Shown here piece after piece: positions 6,207-6,533 of a stretch of 6,533 bases of DNA (position 1 is the stretch's first letter; every line of letters starts with the position of its first letter). The stretch lies in the NCBI GenBank assembly GCA_943326655.2, contig CALPUC020000049.1, positions 1 to 6,533 on the forward strand, in the 5' to 3' direction. The position numbers were made by a program, and so were the translations under genes. The notes below the pieces were generated by a model. That model saw nothing but the letters and a program-made list of their open reading frames with translations, did not search any database and had not been told where the DNA came from. Source of the DNA: Rhodoluna limnophila (GTDB taxonomy: Bacteria; Actinomycetota; Actinomycetes; Actinomycetales; Microbacteriaceae).

Positions 6207-6533
6207 GTGGCCAAGAAGCCGAAAAGACCAACTTACGCGGAGATTGCAAAACTTGCTGGCGTTAGTGAGGCAACGGTTTCCAGGGTCTTAAACGGAGACG
6301 ACAAGGTAGACGCAGATCGAGTCAAAGCGGTCACCGACGCTGTTGAAAAACTTGGCTACAAGAAGAACAGGGCTGCCTCCGCTTTAGCATCTGGCAGAAC
6401 CGGTCTTATCGCGGTTGTAATCGACGACGACCTTTCGGTTTTCCAAGACCCTTTCTGGGGAACAGTAACCAATGGCATTAGCCGAGTGCTGATGGAAAAC
6501 GAGATGCAGACAATTTTGCTCGTGGCTCCTTTA
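6207..6533 (+). CDS. LacI-family transcriptional regulator, 3' end beyond window
   Basis: Partial: 109 codons are present and the ligand-binding domain is mostly outside. Seen: helix-turn-helix at about 9-30 (TYAEIAKLAGVS, then EATVSRVLNG), helix VDADRVKAVTDAVEKLGY (34-51), hinge helix RAASALASGRT (55-65) with L60 positioned to enter the central CpG of an operator, then the first strand of the sugar-binding domain GLIAVVIDDD (66-75) and DPFWGTVTNGISRVLMENEMQTILLVAP (81-108). The start is GTG at 6207; the same frame is closed by the GH1 stop TGA at 6198-6200, so no earlier start exists. The Shine-Dalgarno AAGGG at 6191-6195 is 11 bp upstream, longer than usual. It lies 6 bp after GH1 and is probably last in, and controlled with, the importer operon. 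It likely represses both units through the operators at 1474-1487 and 1504-1521 and is relieved by an imported sugar; the inducer is unknown. Confidence 0.95.
   Translation, partial: MAKKPKRPTYAEIAKLAGVSEATVSRVLNGDDKVDADRVKAVTDAVEKLGYKKNRAASALASGRTGLIAVVIDDDLSVFQDPFWGTVTNGISRVLMENEMQTILLVAPL

Overview
The window is a compact beta-glucan utilisation locus, most likely for laminarin or another mixed or beta-1,3-glucan. It comes from a moderate-GC actinobacterium. The gene content shows this: two family GH16 endo-glucanase genes, a three-gene CUT1-type sugar ABC importer without its own ATPase, a cytoplasmic GH1 beta-glucosidase and a LacI-family repressor. Sharing one ATPase between several CUT1 importers is common in Actinobacteria. 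Base composition looks to be in the low fifties of percent GC by eye, codon use is mixed, and junctions are tight (GTGA overlap, 2-8 bp gaps). This fits small-genome aquatic Microbacteriaceae (Aquiluna/Rhodoluna-like), but that placement is inference from general features, not from a marker gene.

Layout: two minus-strand genes occupy 1-1413. A secreted GH16 (481-1413) is followed, only 3 bp after its stop and in the same frame, by a second GH16 that runs off the left edge (1-477). A divergent control region of about 180 bp (1414-1595) follows. It holds two cre-like LacI-family operators with centres 32 bp apart, an 11-bp perfect tandem repeat beside the GH16 start, and a perfect 13-bp-stem hairpin just upstream of the binding-protein ribosome site. 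The plus-strand operon then reads substrate-binding protein (1596-2882), permease 1 (2891-3925), permease 2 (3922-4803), GH1 (4806-6200), and LacI-type regulator (6207 to the right edge, incomplete).

Proposed working model: extracellular GH16 cuts the polymer to oligosaccharides. The binding protein and the two permeases import them, powered by an ATPase encoded elsewhere. GH1 then trims them to glucose in the cytoplasm. The regulator, last gene of the plus operon, probably acts on the two operators between the divergent units, so it would control both the hydrolases and its own operon. Its helix-turn-helix (SEATVSRVLNG) and hinge fit operators of the TGAAA-NCGN-TTTCA type, which is what the control region contains.

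I see no RNA genes, mobile elements, CRISPR arrays or factor-independent terminators. The whole is a recognisable type of polysaccharide-utilisation locus rather than a wholly new system. The points most worth a second look are the in-frame stop between the two GH16 domains, the signal-less second GH16, the binding protein without a lipobox, and the unexplained repeat and hairpin in the control region.
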